This document shows positions 8,169 to 15,339 of a DNA stretch of 23,429 nucleotides, one piece after another (within the stretch, counting starts at the first letter, position 1; every line of letters starts with the position of its first letter). Location: the IMG/VR virus record IMGVR_UViG_3300030328_001643, positions 1-23,429 of that record; one strand, written 5' to 3'. Source of the DNA: a virus. The translations under genes were made by a program, and so were the position numbers. The notes beneath the pieces are model-generated. The model did not search any database and was not told where the DNA came from. It saw only the letters and a program-made list of their open reading frames with translations.

Positions 8169-8533
8169 TAGGAGTAGGTCAACTAGATACTAAAATACAG
8201 GTGCAATCACCATCCACCACTGCTAACCCCCAATATGGTGGTATACAGGATACGGAATATGATACACCAAGTGGAACTCCAGACAGTGTATGGGCATATA
8301 TGATATGGAAAAGTGGTAGAGAAAAAGAAGAAGCCGATCAAATGACTGGAGAAACAATAGTCGAGTTTTATATAAGATGGGAATCATATAAAGAAAAGAT
8401 CCAACCTAACTGGAGGATAAAATATGATGACACAGCAGGAACATCACAATATTATTATATAGAAAAGATCCAGCATATAGATGGAAGGCATAAGATCACT
8501 AAACTAACAGCAACACAAAAAGATAATAACTAA
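8165..8533 (+). CDS. Head closure / head-tail adaptor protein
   Basis: The 122-aa product has the opening GQLDTKIQVQSP, a beta-rich core with DSVWAYMIWKSGREKEEADQ, and TIVEFYIRWE near the middle. This matches the SPP1 gp16/Phage_H_T_join type of head-tail joining protein: a small beta barrel with typical wording around 'W-A' and 'E...A'. Such proteins seal the capsid exit after packaging. It is coupled on both sides, by ATGA upstream and TAATG downstream, within the connector operon. Confidence 0.82.
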   Translation: MIGVGQLDTKIQVQSPSTTANPQYGGIQDTEYDTPSGTPDSVWAYMIWKSGREKEEADQMTGETIVEFYIRWESYKEKIQPNWRIKYDDTAGTSQYYYIEKIQHIDGRHKITKLTATQKDNN

Positions 8534-9009
8534 TGGAGTTAAACGCAAGAAAAGTAATCGGAATGCGAGAGCTACAAAGAGCAATGCGTAAAATTCCATA
8601 TGAGGTAAAAAAGTCGAAATTTATGATGGCCGTATTCAGACAAGCGGCAAAGCCAATCATCGCTGCAGCAAGAACTGAACTATCAGGATATAATGAATAT
8701 AGTCAAACGGGACAATTAAGAAAAAGTATAAAAGCATTTTCAACAAGAGCGAGCCGAAGGCTTCCAGCTTTATACGTAGGGCCAAAAGCAACAGGAGGAA
8801 AAGCGAAAAAGAACAAACAAAGAGGAGGAGGATACTATGGTGCAATGTTAGAATATGGAACAGCAACCGCCTCAGCTCATCCTTTTATGCGACCAGCGTG
8901 GGAAAAATCACAAGGATCGGCAGGAGAAATATTAGTAAATGGTGCTGCAGCCGTAGTGCAAAAGATATTAAATAGAGAAGCAAAAGGATTAAAAAGATTA
9001 TATAAATAA
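8533..9009 (+). CDS. Tail-completion protein, HK97 gp10-like
   Basis: The 158-aa basic product has the gp10-like layout. An N-terminal helix contains MRELQRAMRKIP, then a conserved AAKPIIAAARTEL helix, TGQLRKSIKAF, and a C-terminal segment GAMLEYGTATASAHPFMRPAWE. The 'EYGT...HPFMRPA' pattern is diagnostic of this family (neck or tail completion). A glycine/lysine-rich loop (GGKAKKNKQRGGG) interrupts the domain around residue 95. Start and stop overlap the neighbours as TAATG. Confidence 0.9.
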   Translation: MELNARKVIGMRELQRAMRKIPYEVKKSKFMMAVFRQAAKPIIAAARTELSGYNEYSQTGQLRKSIKAFSTRASRRLPALYVGPKATGGKAKKNKQRGGGYYGAMLEYGTATASAHPFMRPAWEKSQGSAGEILVNGAAAVVQKILNREAKGLKRLYK

Positions 9010-10211
9010 TGAGAACTGGAGCAATAATATATCCTATACTATCATCATATAACACACTAACTAATATGGTGGCTGCTAGTAAAATCTTTGCTGTTCGTGC
9101 TTTACAAGGCACGCAAGGACCATACATAGTATATAGAGAAATAGCTTCTACACCAACGAATACCAATGGAGATAGCTTAGACACTAGTGCTGATCCACGA
9201 ATTAGACAAAGAAGCATACTGGATGTATATACTGTGCAAATTTCAGTATTTGCAGATACCTATCTAGATGTAGAAGAAATAGCAATAGCAGTAAGACAAG
9301 CACTAGATAGAGAATGGGGTTCAGCGACAACTTTATATGCAGATGAAATATCGCTAGACTCCTGCGTTTATCAAAGCTGTGTGGATGACTATGATGATGA
9401 CTATGGAGAAAGAGGTATATATATCAAACATTTAGATTTTAGTCTGCGAGTAAATAGAATATTTATAAGTAATACATTTTTAAATGAAAAATCTATACAT
9501 TTTGATGGAGTAGATGATAAATGCGAAGGAATAGATAGCTCATTATATACACCTACTACTGATGGCTTCTCAATATCGGTATGGGTTAAAATGGACACTA
9601 CAGGTGCTAGTGAATGGATAGCAGGTAAAAATGCTCAATGGGGGTCTGGTGCGTATCATTATGAATGGGACTTGTTAAAAAGATATAATGACTCTATAAG
9701 ATTTCGAACATTTTTCGGTGATAGTTTAACTAATAATGTGGAATTCGATAGCGTACAAACTATAGGCACTGACTGGACTCATATCGTGGTATCATACGAT
9801 GGAAGTCAAACAGCTGCAGGATATACAATGTGGATTAATAATACTGAATTAACTCAAGCTAACACACTAGCTGAAGTGACATTAAATGGTTCATACGGAT
9901 CAATATCCGATACCATATGTAAATTTATGGTGGGCTTTTCAGGATCAGATTCAATGTCAGGAAATGTGGATGAGGTAACTATATGGAGTGAAGTATTATC
10001 ATCTACTAAAGTTTCTAATCTTTATAATAATGGAAAAGCAGGATCACCCTTAGTAGCACCTACTGTAAGTGATAATTTAGTTGGATATTGGAGAATGGGA
10101 GATGGAGCTACATATCCAAATATACCTGATAATAGCCCTCAATATAGCAATCAAATAGTAATGACAAATATGACATCAGGAGATATAGAATCAGATGTCC
10201 CACCATCATAA
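9009..10211 (+). CDS. Tail terminator-like protein fused to a LamG/concanavalin A-like domain
   Basis: Residues 1-150 resemble tail terminator proteins of the DUF3168 type: IIYPILSSYNTLTNMV, then GPYIVYREI, then YTVQISVFADTYLDVEEIAIAVRQ. They sit at the expected place after the gp10-like gene. Residues about 155-400 form a LamG-type beta sandwich: IHFDGVDD, TDGFSISVWVKMD, WTHIVVSYDG, GNVDEVTIWSEVLSS and LVGYWRMGDG. The usual terminator is about 130-150 aa, so the lectin-like domain is an addition. By inference it is displayed at the neck or upper tail and may bind glycans of the host surface or environment. The join is in frame with no sign of sequencing error. Confidence 0.87.
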   Translation: MRTGAIIYPILSSYNTLTNMVAASKIFAVRALQGTQGPYIVYREIASTPTNTNGDSLDTSADPRIRQRSILDVYTVQISVFADTYLDVEEIAIAVRQALDREWGSATTLYADEISLDSCVYQSCVDDYDDDYGERGIYIKHLDFSLRVNRIFISNTFLNEKSIHFDGVDDKCEGIDSSLYTPTTDGFSISVWVKMDTTGASEWIAGKNAQWGSGAYHYEWDLLKRYNDSIRFRTFFGDSLTNNVEFDSVQTIGTDWTHIVVSYDGSQTAAGYTMWINNTELTQANTLAEVTLNGSYGSISDTICKFMVGFSGSDSMSGNVDEVTIWSEVLSSTKVSNLYNNGKAGSPLVAPTVSDNLVGYWRMGDGATYPNIPDNSPQYSNQIVMTNMTSGDIESDVPPS

Positions 10212-10214
10212 GAT

Positions 10215-10442
10215 ATGAATACAAGATACTGCATAATAGAAGCTACAAATATAGATAATATAGATTTTTCAAAAGTTATAGAATCTAAAGATACAATAAG
10301 ATACAAACTAGATGGATCAGAATTTATAGTTAAATACATAGGAACTAAACCTGAATGTTTAAATGAATATACCGACTTAAGTCACACTGATATATTAAAT
10401 ATAGTTAAGAACCCAGCACTCGGCTGGACAAATCAAATATAA
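10215..10442 (+). CDS. Small conserved protein of the tail region (75 aa)
   Basis: The product begins MNTRYCIIEATNIDNIDFSKV, followed by a beta-rich stretch with YKLDGSEFIVKYIG and a C-terminal LSHTDILNIVKNPALGW. It starts 4 nt after the tail-terminator gene and ends just before the next start, so it belongs to the connector/tail operon. The I-D-F-S...LDGS pattern seems familiar from Bacteroidota phages, but I cannot assign a function. A small adaptor or chaperone role is only a guess from position. Confidence 0.65.
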   Translation: MNTRYCIIEATNIDNIDFSKVIESKDTIRYKLDGSEFIVKYIGTKPECLNEYTDLSHTDILNIVKNPALGWTNQI

Positions 10443-10443
10443 A

Positions 10444-10632
10444 ATGGAAGATACTAAATTAATAAAAGATTATACTAGCGAACACGGAAGGATATATCCA
10501 TCAGGAAGCTATATAGCGTGTTGTAGAGAAACATATAATATATTAGTTGATCAAGGAATAGCTGAAAGACATCCAGGAGATAAAGCTAAGAAACAACCTA
10601 AAAAAGCAAAAACAAATGGCAGCAATAAGTAG
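10444..10632 (+). CDS. Small protein with basic tail (62 aa)
   Basis: The N-terminal 45 residues contain YTSEHGRIYPSGSYIACCRETYNILVDQG, with a G-x-I-Y-P-x-G pattern seen in small phage head or tail proteins. The C-terminus is rich in Lys, Pro and Asn (KAKKQPKKAK). The stop overlaps the next gene by 17 nt in another frame. I do not recognise a function. Its place before two beta-rich structural candidates suggests a minor virion component or assembly helper. Confidence 0.6.
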   Translation: MEDTKLIKDYTSEHGRIYPSGSYIACCRETYNILVDQGIAERHPGDKAKKQPKKAKTNGSNK

Positions 10633-10969
10633 TCAAAGGATAAGTGAAACAGGACTAACTCCTACGTTAACTGTTCCTGAGTCATCATCTAATACTTTCA
10701 CAAATAGTGGTAATGAATTTATAATGATCCAAAACAACGATGGATCAACAGCTAATACAGTAACTGTAACTGCTACTACTACTGATGTGGATCTACCCTT
10801 ATATGGAGATTTAACTAAGAGCAATGCCTCGCTTTCAGTAGCGGCAGAAACTACGGCATTTATTGGCCCTTTCCCTTTAGGAGCATATGCAGGAACAGAT
10901 AACGCTGTCACCTTTACATTAACCTCAACATCAAATGTAAAAGTGGCAATTTTAACATTAGAAGATTAA
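10616..10969 (+). CDS. Probable small beta-sandwich virion protein (117 aa)
   Basis: The product is rich in Thr, Ser, Val and Asn and appears entirely beta-stranded: TVTVTATTTDVDLPLYG, SLSVAAETTAFIGPFPLGAY and DNAVTFTLTSTSNVKVAILTL. The 'FIGPFP...Y...VTFT...VKVA' layout occurs in small phage structural proteins encoded between connector and tail-tube genes, which would fit a decoration or surface protein. This assignment is from pattern and position only. The 3' end overlaps the tail-tube gene as TAATG. Confidence 0.6.
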   Translation: MAAISSQRISETGLTPTLTVPESSSNTFTNSGNEFIMIQNNDGSTANTVTVTATTTDVDLPLYGDLTKSNASLSVAAETTAFIGPFPLGAYAGTDNAVTFTLTSTSNVKVAILTLED

Positions 10970-11418
10970 TGGCAAACGGAATAATAAATGGGAATGAGTA
11001 CTATGTAAATATTGCTGGTAAGTATATCATCGGTGGTATTACTGCTAATTTATCTTTTAAAACAGCAACTAAAGATCTAACTTGTAGAGAAACTTATAAC
11101 TGGAAATTAATATGCCCATCTTCGAGAAGCTGGAGTGTAGAATTTGAAGGAAAGTTTATGTTTGATTTTTTAAATTCTTCTATATCAGCATCTCAAAGGC
11201 CCTCAACCTTTGTATTAGAAAAGGCATTCTTTGCTCAAGGATCAACATATAGTAGAGATGTATACCTAGAATTTTATAGCCTCTCAACTGGAAACAGATG
11301 CTGGTATGGATATGGATACTTAAAATCAGCAAGTATAGATACACCTAACGAGGATAGCTCAACTGTTAAATTAAGTTTGATAGGAAAAGGAGCTCCAACA
11401 ATGTATCAAGTAACATAA
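10969..11418 (+). CDS. Tail tube protein, first paralogue
   Basis: The 149-aa product is beta-rich and aligns by eye with the next gene. Both begin with a short Gly/Ile-Asn-Gly motif (NGIINGNEYYV here) and contain a W-S/E-V-E/S-x-EG strand (SWSVEFEGKFMF). Both end with an almost identical DTPNEDSST stretch before a G-x-GA end. Tail-tube (TP901-1-like) subunits have this size and place. It has more aromatic and Cys residues than its paralogue. It may be a minor tube or tube-initiator subunit. It is coupled to the previous gene by TAATG. Confidence 0.75.
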   Translation: MANGIINGNEYYVNIAGKYIIGGITANLSFKTATKDLTCRETYNWKLICPSSRSWSVEFEGKFMFDFLNSSISASQRPSTFVLEKAFFAQGSTYSRDVYLEFYSLSTGNRCWYGYGYLKSASIDTPNEDSSTVKLSLIGKGAPTMYQVT

Positions 11419-11494
11419 CAAGAAAAAAAGAAACAATTGATGATTAAATTAATAAAAATAAATATAAATTAGAAACCTTAAAAATTAAACAAAA

Positions 11495-11926
11495 ATGGCA
11501 ACAGATGGAGTAATTAATGGCACAAAATTTGCTGTATACGCTGGGACAACTAAGGTAGCGTATGCAACATCAGCCTCAATAACAATGAATCACAATCTTA
11601 GAGATACGAGTACAAAAGACTCGGCTGGATGGCGTGATCAATTAGAAGGACAACGTGACTGGGAAGTTTCAGTAGAGGGTATGTTAATATTTACAAACCT
11701 AGATGGAACGGCAATCACAGGACTAACAATGAATGAGTTATATACAAGCTATATAGCAACTAGGGACTCTTTCACTTTAAAATTCTCAACTGAAGTATCA
11801 GGAGATATCAAATGGAGTGGAACTGCGTTCTTGACAAGTTTATCTGCAGACACACCAAATGAGGACTCTAGTACTTGGAGTGGATCATTTAGTGGTTCGG
11901 GAGCATTAGTTCAAGCAGCAGTATAA
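11495..11926 (+). CDS. Major tail tube protein, second paralogue
   Basis: The 143-aa product has the classic small tail-tube form: DGVINGTKFAVYAG, a SITMNHNLRDTSTKDSAGW segment, DWEVSVEGML and DTPNEDSSTWSGSFSGSGAL at the end. The 'R-D-x-x-x-K-D-x-x-G-W' pattern is typical of TP901-1-type major tail proteins. It has its own 76-nt A-rich leader and is followed by terminator-like hairpins, consistent with high, separately tuned expression. It shares the DTPNEDSST motif with the preceding gene, pointing to an old tandem duplication. Confidence 0.85.
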   Translation: MATDGVINGTKFAVYAGTTKVAYATSASITMNHNLRDTSTKDSAGWRDQLEGQRDWEVSVEGMLIFTNLDGTAITGLTMNELYTSYIATRDSFTLKFSTEVSGDIKWSGTAFLTSLSADTPNEDSSTWSGSFSGSGALVQAAV

Positions 11927-11933
11927 CAATCTA

Positions 11934-11996
11934 GAGCGAATCCTTGCTGCCTTTTTATTTCTTAAAGGGGTGGCTCGGATGACCTCTTTATTTATT
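11934..11996 (+). terminator. Terminator region after the tail-tube gene
   Basis: TAAAGGGGT (11963-11971) pairs with ACCTCTTTA (11982-11990) in a 9-bp stem with one G-U pair, followed by TTTATT. A weaker hairpin just upstream, AGCGA/TTGCT around 11934-11947, is followed by GCCTTTTTATTT. The tandem arrangement after a highly expressed virion gene suggests partial or full termination. Confidence 0.75.
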
Positions 11997-12015
11997 AACC
12001 TTTAAGAAAAATAAA

Positions 12016-12369
12016 ATGACATACGAAATAATAGAATTAGGAGGTGAAAAATACCCTCTATTTTTTGGATTTAATGGACTAAGAAAATACTGTGCGTTAA
12101 CAGGAACATCACTAAATGCACTTATGAATTTAGGACAAGACATAACGCTAGATGAAGCGTTAAAATTAGTATTAGTAGGAATAGAAGAAGGGTGTAGAAA
12201 GTCAGGTCAAACCTTTGATTTAACAATCGATGAGCTAGGCGATACTTTAGATCAAGATATGACAGGACTAACTAGAGCCTTAGAAATATTCGGAGAACAA
12301 ATGGGACATAATATGGCAACTCCTACTGACACTACAAAAAAAAAGATCCAAAAGAAAAAGAGGAAATAA
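12016..12369 (+). CDS. Tail assembly chaperone, short (zero-frame) product
   Basis: The 117-aa product contains YEIIELGGEKYPLFFGFNGL, a helical core with LNLDEALK-like text (DITLDEALKLVLVGIEEGC) and DMTGLTRALEIFGEQ. It ends in a very basic tail, KKKIQKKKRK. Position between tail tube and tape measure, size, and an overlapping second frame identify it as the 'G'-type tail assembly chaperone that coats the tape measure during tail growth. The frame ends at TAA 12367 shortly after the A9 slippery run. Most ribosomes are expected to make this form. Confidence 0.85.
   Translation: MTYEIIELGGEKYPLFFGFNGLRKYCALTGTSLNALMNLGQDITLDEALKLVLVGIEEGCRKSGQTFDLTIDELGDTLDQDMTGLTRALEIFGEQMGHNMATPTDTTKKKIQKKKRK
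12336..12342 (+). promoter_or_regulatory. Predicted -1 ribosomal frameshift site in the chaperone gene
   Basis: Nine A residues run from 12336 to 12344. In the zero frame they read ACA AAA AAA AAG, so the heptamer A AAA AAA is phased exactly for -1 slippage. The -1 frame has a stop (TGA 12327-12329) just upstream of the run. It is then open through to 12710, which is what a programmed frameshift needs. Transcriptional slippage on the A run is an alternative route. Confidence 0.85.
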
Positions 12370-12710
12370 TAACCTTCGATAGTTTAGAACGAATAGCACT
12401 AGGAGAACTAAATATGAGATTGGATGATTTTTATAATATGACACCTCGGAACTTTGCTAATGCTCAATTAGGATATAAGGCTATGTATGATCAAACCCAA
12501 CAAGCAGAATGGGAGCGATCAAGATGGATGGCGTGTGTGATCATTAATCCTCATCTAAAACGAGCAATAGATCCTAAAAAAATTACTCGCTTTCCTTGGG
12601 AGATAAAAAAGAGCTCTGTAGATTTTAATCAAGAACTCATAGATAAAATAAGAAAAGAGTCAGAATATGATGATAAAGTGCAAGAATCAATAAATAAAGA
12701 CAATGCCTAA
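12342..12710 (+). CDS. Tail assembly chaperone, -1 frame extension ('T' part of the fusion)
   Basis: This is the downstream frame reached by the -1 shift. It adds 122 residues to the first 109 of the chaperone, giving a fusion of 231 aa. It opens with acidic text (KDPKEKEEI), continues with LERIALGELNMRLDDFYNMTPRNFANA, and includes QAEWERSRWMACVIINPHLKR and a charged C-terminus. The first ATG of this frame (12414) is inside the open region, has no good leader, and would leave the preceding open codons unexplained. Fusion products of this type recruit tail-tube subunits to the tape measure. The end overlaps the tape measure start by 8 nt. Confidence 0.82.
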   Translation, partial: KDPKEKEEIITFDSLERIALGELNMRLDDFYNMTPRNFANAQLGYKAMYDQTQQAEWERSRWMACVIINPHLKRAIDPKKITRFPWEIKKSSVDFNQELIDKIRKESEYDDKVQESINKDNA

Positions 12711-15339
12711 AAAAGCCCTCGCATCCTTAAATGTAGTTATTAATGCAGTAACATCTCCTCTTTTTAGAGGACTAGCAAAAGCACAAAGACGTCTCGCAGT
12801 ATTCGGATCTAAAATGAAAGCTGTAGGAAGAAGTATCACTACAAGTTTTGCTCTCCCTTTTGCAGCGATTGGTGCTGCAGGAGCTAAAATGGCAATAGAC
12901 TTTGAAAAGAATATGACCAAGATAAATACCTTGGTGGGTATTTCAGCGAAGGAAGTCAATGAAATGAGTAAAAGTGTAATGAGCCTTTCAGGACAAACGG
13001 CTCAAGCACCAGCCGATCTAGCTGATGGTTTATTCTTTTTAACTTCTGCAGGACTCCGTGGTGCAAATGCAATGTCAACCTTAGAAGCAGTTTCTAAAGG
13101 AGTAGCAATAGGACTTGGAGAACAAACTGATCTAGCGAAAGTCGCTGCTGCAGCTCAGAACGCATACGGACAAGAAACGATCACTGCTGCCGAAGCATTA
13201 GATGTATTTGGAACTGCAGTAAAAGAGGGTATGTTTGAAGCCTCCGACTTAGCGGAAGTATTAGGAACGCAACTCGGTATGGCTTCTAGCCTTGGAATTT
13301 CATTCCAGGAAGCCTCAGCTTTTATAGCTACATACACTAAAACAACAGGAGATGCTAAAGCAGCCTCTACAAGTTTCGGGGGAGTAATGATGTCGCTAGC
13401 AAAAACAACTCCACAAATGGAGGAAGCACTAAACCGTGTGGGAATGACAGGGGACTCGGTGCGAGCCAGCCTAGGCGAAAAAGGATTAAGACAAACCCTT
13501 ATAGATATAAAATCTGCCTTTGAAGAAAACAATGTGCCTTTAACTAAAATGTTTAGTAAATCTCAAGCATTAAAAGGGGTGCTTGGTGTATTAGGAAACC
13601 AAACAGAAGTATATGGAGATGTTCTAGATGGAATGGGACAATCTGCAGGAATGGTAGAAAAAGGATTCGGAACGTTAGAAAAGACTGCAGGGTTTAAAAT
13701 GCAAAAAGCATTCACTAATCTAAAGAATGCAGCAATGGAACTTGGTGCTATACTGATGCCGCTTTTTACAACAATAGTCAATGGTGCAGTTGCAATTGGA
13801 AAAGGCTTCACAGAATTAGATGGTGGAACTAAAAAATTAATAATAGGTGCTGCAGCTCTTCTAGCTTTTAGTGGTCCTTTGATGACAATAGGAGGTACAA
13901 TCCTGTCAGTTATGAGTGCAATCATATCTCCTATAGGATTAGTTGTTGCAGCTGTGGGTGCTTTGATTGCTGTGATAGTAAATAACTGGTCGACAGTAAA
14001 AACTATCTTTGTTAACTTTATTAATTATTTTATTACTTTATATAACGAATCAATATTAGTAAGAGCAGTTATACAAGGTTTTATTATGAATTTTAAAAAC
14101 GTCTTAGCTGCTGGAGTTTTCTTAGGAAAAAATCTAGTTACTGTATTTACTGCTATGAAAAACGCTTTTATGGACATCATAGGAGGTATAGGAGATATCC
14201 TACTAGGAATTTTAACATTGGATGCTTCTAAAATAAAAGAAGGATTTAAAAAAAGCCTAGGAGGTGTTAGCGATGCTGTAAAAGAATCGTTTGATGGGGT
14301 GGCTGAAAATGCTAAAGAGTTGGGAGAGAAAGTAGCTCAAAACTTTGGAGATGCAGTAGAAAATACAGTTAATGGTAAACCTTTACAGATGATAACTGAG
14401 GATGATGTACAAAATACAGTAGACAATGTAGGGGGGTGGTTTATGGATAAGTTAGGAGCGGTAAAAGATAAACTAAAAGGATTTATGGGTGGATCAATAC
14501 TATCTGTGCCTGAAGGACCAAGTGCAACAACAACCACTCCAAGTACAACATCTGATGATGGATCAAAAAACCTTAGTAAAACACTAAACAAGAAGAAAAC
14601 CTTAATACAACAATATCTAGATTGGGCTAAAAATGAATATGCTGATTTTTCAGAAAAGGTAAGTCAAGTATGGGGAGCTATAAGTCAAGTAGCAGGTGCA
14701 GTTTTAAATGGTATTAGTGCAAAGTTTGCTGCCGAAGCTGAGAAACAAAATACAATATTAGACAATCAACAAACTAAAGAACAAGAAGCATTTGATAACC
14801 AAAAAGAACTAGCAATAGCTAAAATTGAAAACTCTAAAATGAATGAGGAGCAAAAAGAAAAAGCACTAACTGATATAAAAGAAAGATACGAGATCAAACA
14901 AGAAACACTAGATAAAAAGTTTGATGATAAAAGAAAAGCACTACAAAAAAAACAAGCCGAAAGACAAAAAGCATTAAATATAGCAAACGCAATAATGGGT
15001 ACAGCCCAAGCTATAGTGCAGGCTTTAACAGTGCCTCCACCAGCAGGATTAGTATTAGCAGGAGTCGTGGGTGCTTTAGGTGCTGCTCAGATCGCTGCCA
15101 TAGCTTCAACCCCAATACCACTAGCTAAGGGGGGACTAGCATACGGACCAGTAAATGCAATAGTAGGAGATAATCCTGGAGCGGCAAATGATCCAGAAGT
15201 TATCGCTCCTTTATCTTCACTAAAACAAATGCTAGGAGGAGAAATGAATCTAACTGTAAATGTGGGAGGTGTATTAAAAGGAGATGACATATACCTAGCA
15301 AATAATATAGCGGATGAACAAAGAGTAAGATATATATAA
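12703..15339 (+). CDS. Tape measure protein
   Basis: The 878-aa product sets tail length and lies inside the tail tube. The N-terminal 330 residues match the TP901-type tape measure domain, with FAAIGAAGAKMAIDFEKNM and the repeated ALDVFGTAV, TQLGMASSLGISFQEA and TTGDAKAASTSFGG text. Hydrophobic segments lie around residues 376-429 (LIIGAAALLAFSG, LVVAAVGALIAVIV), usual for proteins that enter the host membrane. A charged coiled coil spans about 680-760. The end is hydrophobic and Gly/Ala-rich with AKGGLAYGPVNAIVGD, typical of the family. By the rule of about 1.5 angstrom per residue the tail would be near 130 nm; this is an estimate. Confidence 0.95.
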   Translation: MPKKALASLNVVINAVTSPLFRGLAKAQRRLAVFGSKMKAVGRSITTSFALPFAAIGAAGAKMAIDFEKNMTKINTLVGISAKEVNEMSKSVMSLSGQTAQAPADLADGLFFLTSAGLRGANAMSTLEAVSKGVAIGLGEQTDLAKVAAAAQNAYGQETITAAEALDVFGTAVKEGMFEASDLAEVLGTQLGMASSLGISFQEASAFIATYTKTTGDAKAASTSFGGVMMSLAKTTPQMEEALNRVGMTGDSVRASLGEKGLRQTLIDIKSAFEENNVPLTKMFSKSQALKGVLGVLGNQTEVYGDVLDGMGQSAGMVEKGFGTLEKTAGFKMQKAFTNLKNAAMELGAILMPLFTTIVNGAVAIGKGFTELDGGTKKLIIGAAALLAFSGPLMTIGGTILSVMSAIISPIGLVVAAVGALIAVIVNNWSTVKTIFVNFINYFITLYNESILVRAVIQGFIMNFKNVLAAGVFLGKNLVTVFTAMKNAFMDIIGGIGDILLGILTLDASKIKEGFKKSLGGVSDAVKESFDGVAENAKELGEKVAQNFGDAVENTVNGKPLQMITEDDVQNTVDNVGGWFMDKLGAVKDKLKGFMGGSILSVPEGPSATTTTPSTTSDDGSKNLSKTLNKKKTLIQQYLDWAKNEYADFSEKVSQVWGAISQVAGAVLNGISAKFAAEAEKQNTILDNQQTKEQEAFDNQKELAIAKIENSKMNEEQKEKALTDIKERYEIKQETLDKKFDDKRKALQKKQAERQKALNIANAIMGTAQAIVQALTVPPPAGLVLAGVVGALGAAQIAAIASTPIPLAKGGLAYGPVNAIVGDNPGAANDPEVIAPLSSLKQMLGGEMNLTVNVGGVLKGDDIYLANNIADEQRVRYI

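Noticed and set aside
12414-12710. Stand-alone 98-aa gene starting at ATG 12414
   Set aside because: The frame is open for 28 codons before this ATG, back to the A9 run, and it lies in the -1 frame of the chaperone. A frameshift extension explains this better.
13155-13925. Long - strand reading frames of 125 and 120 codons
   Set aside because: They lie wholly inside the well-supported tape measure gene, and their Ser/Pro/Ala-rich text is typical of antisense shadows of Ala/Gly-rich genes.
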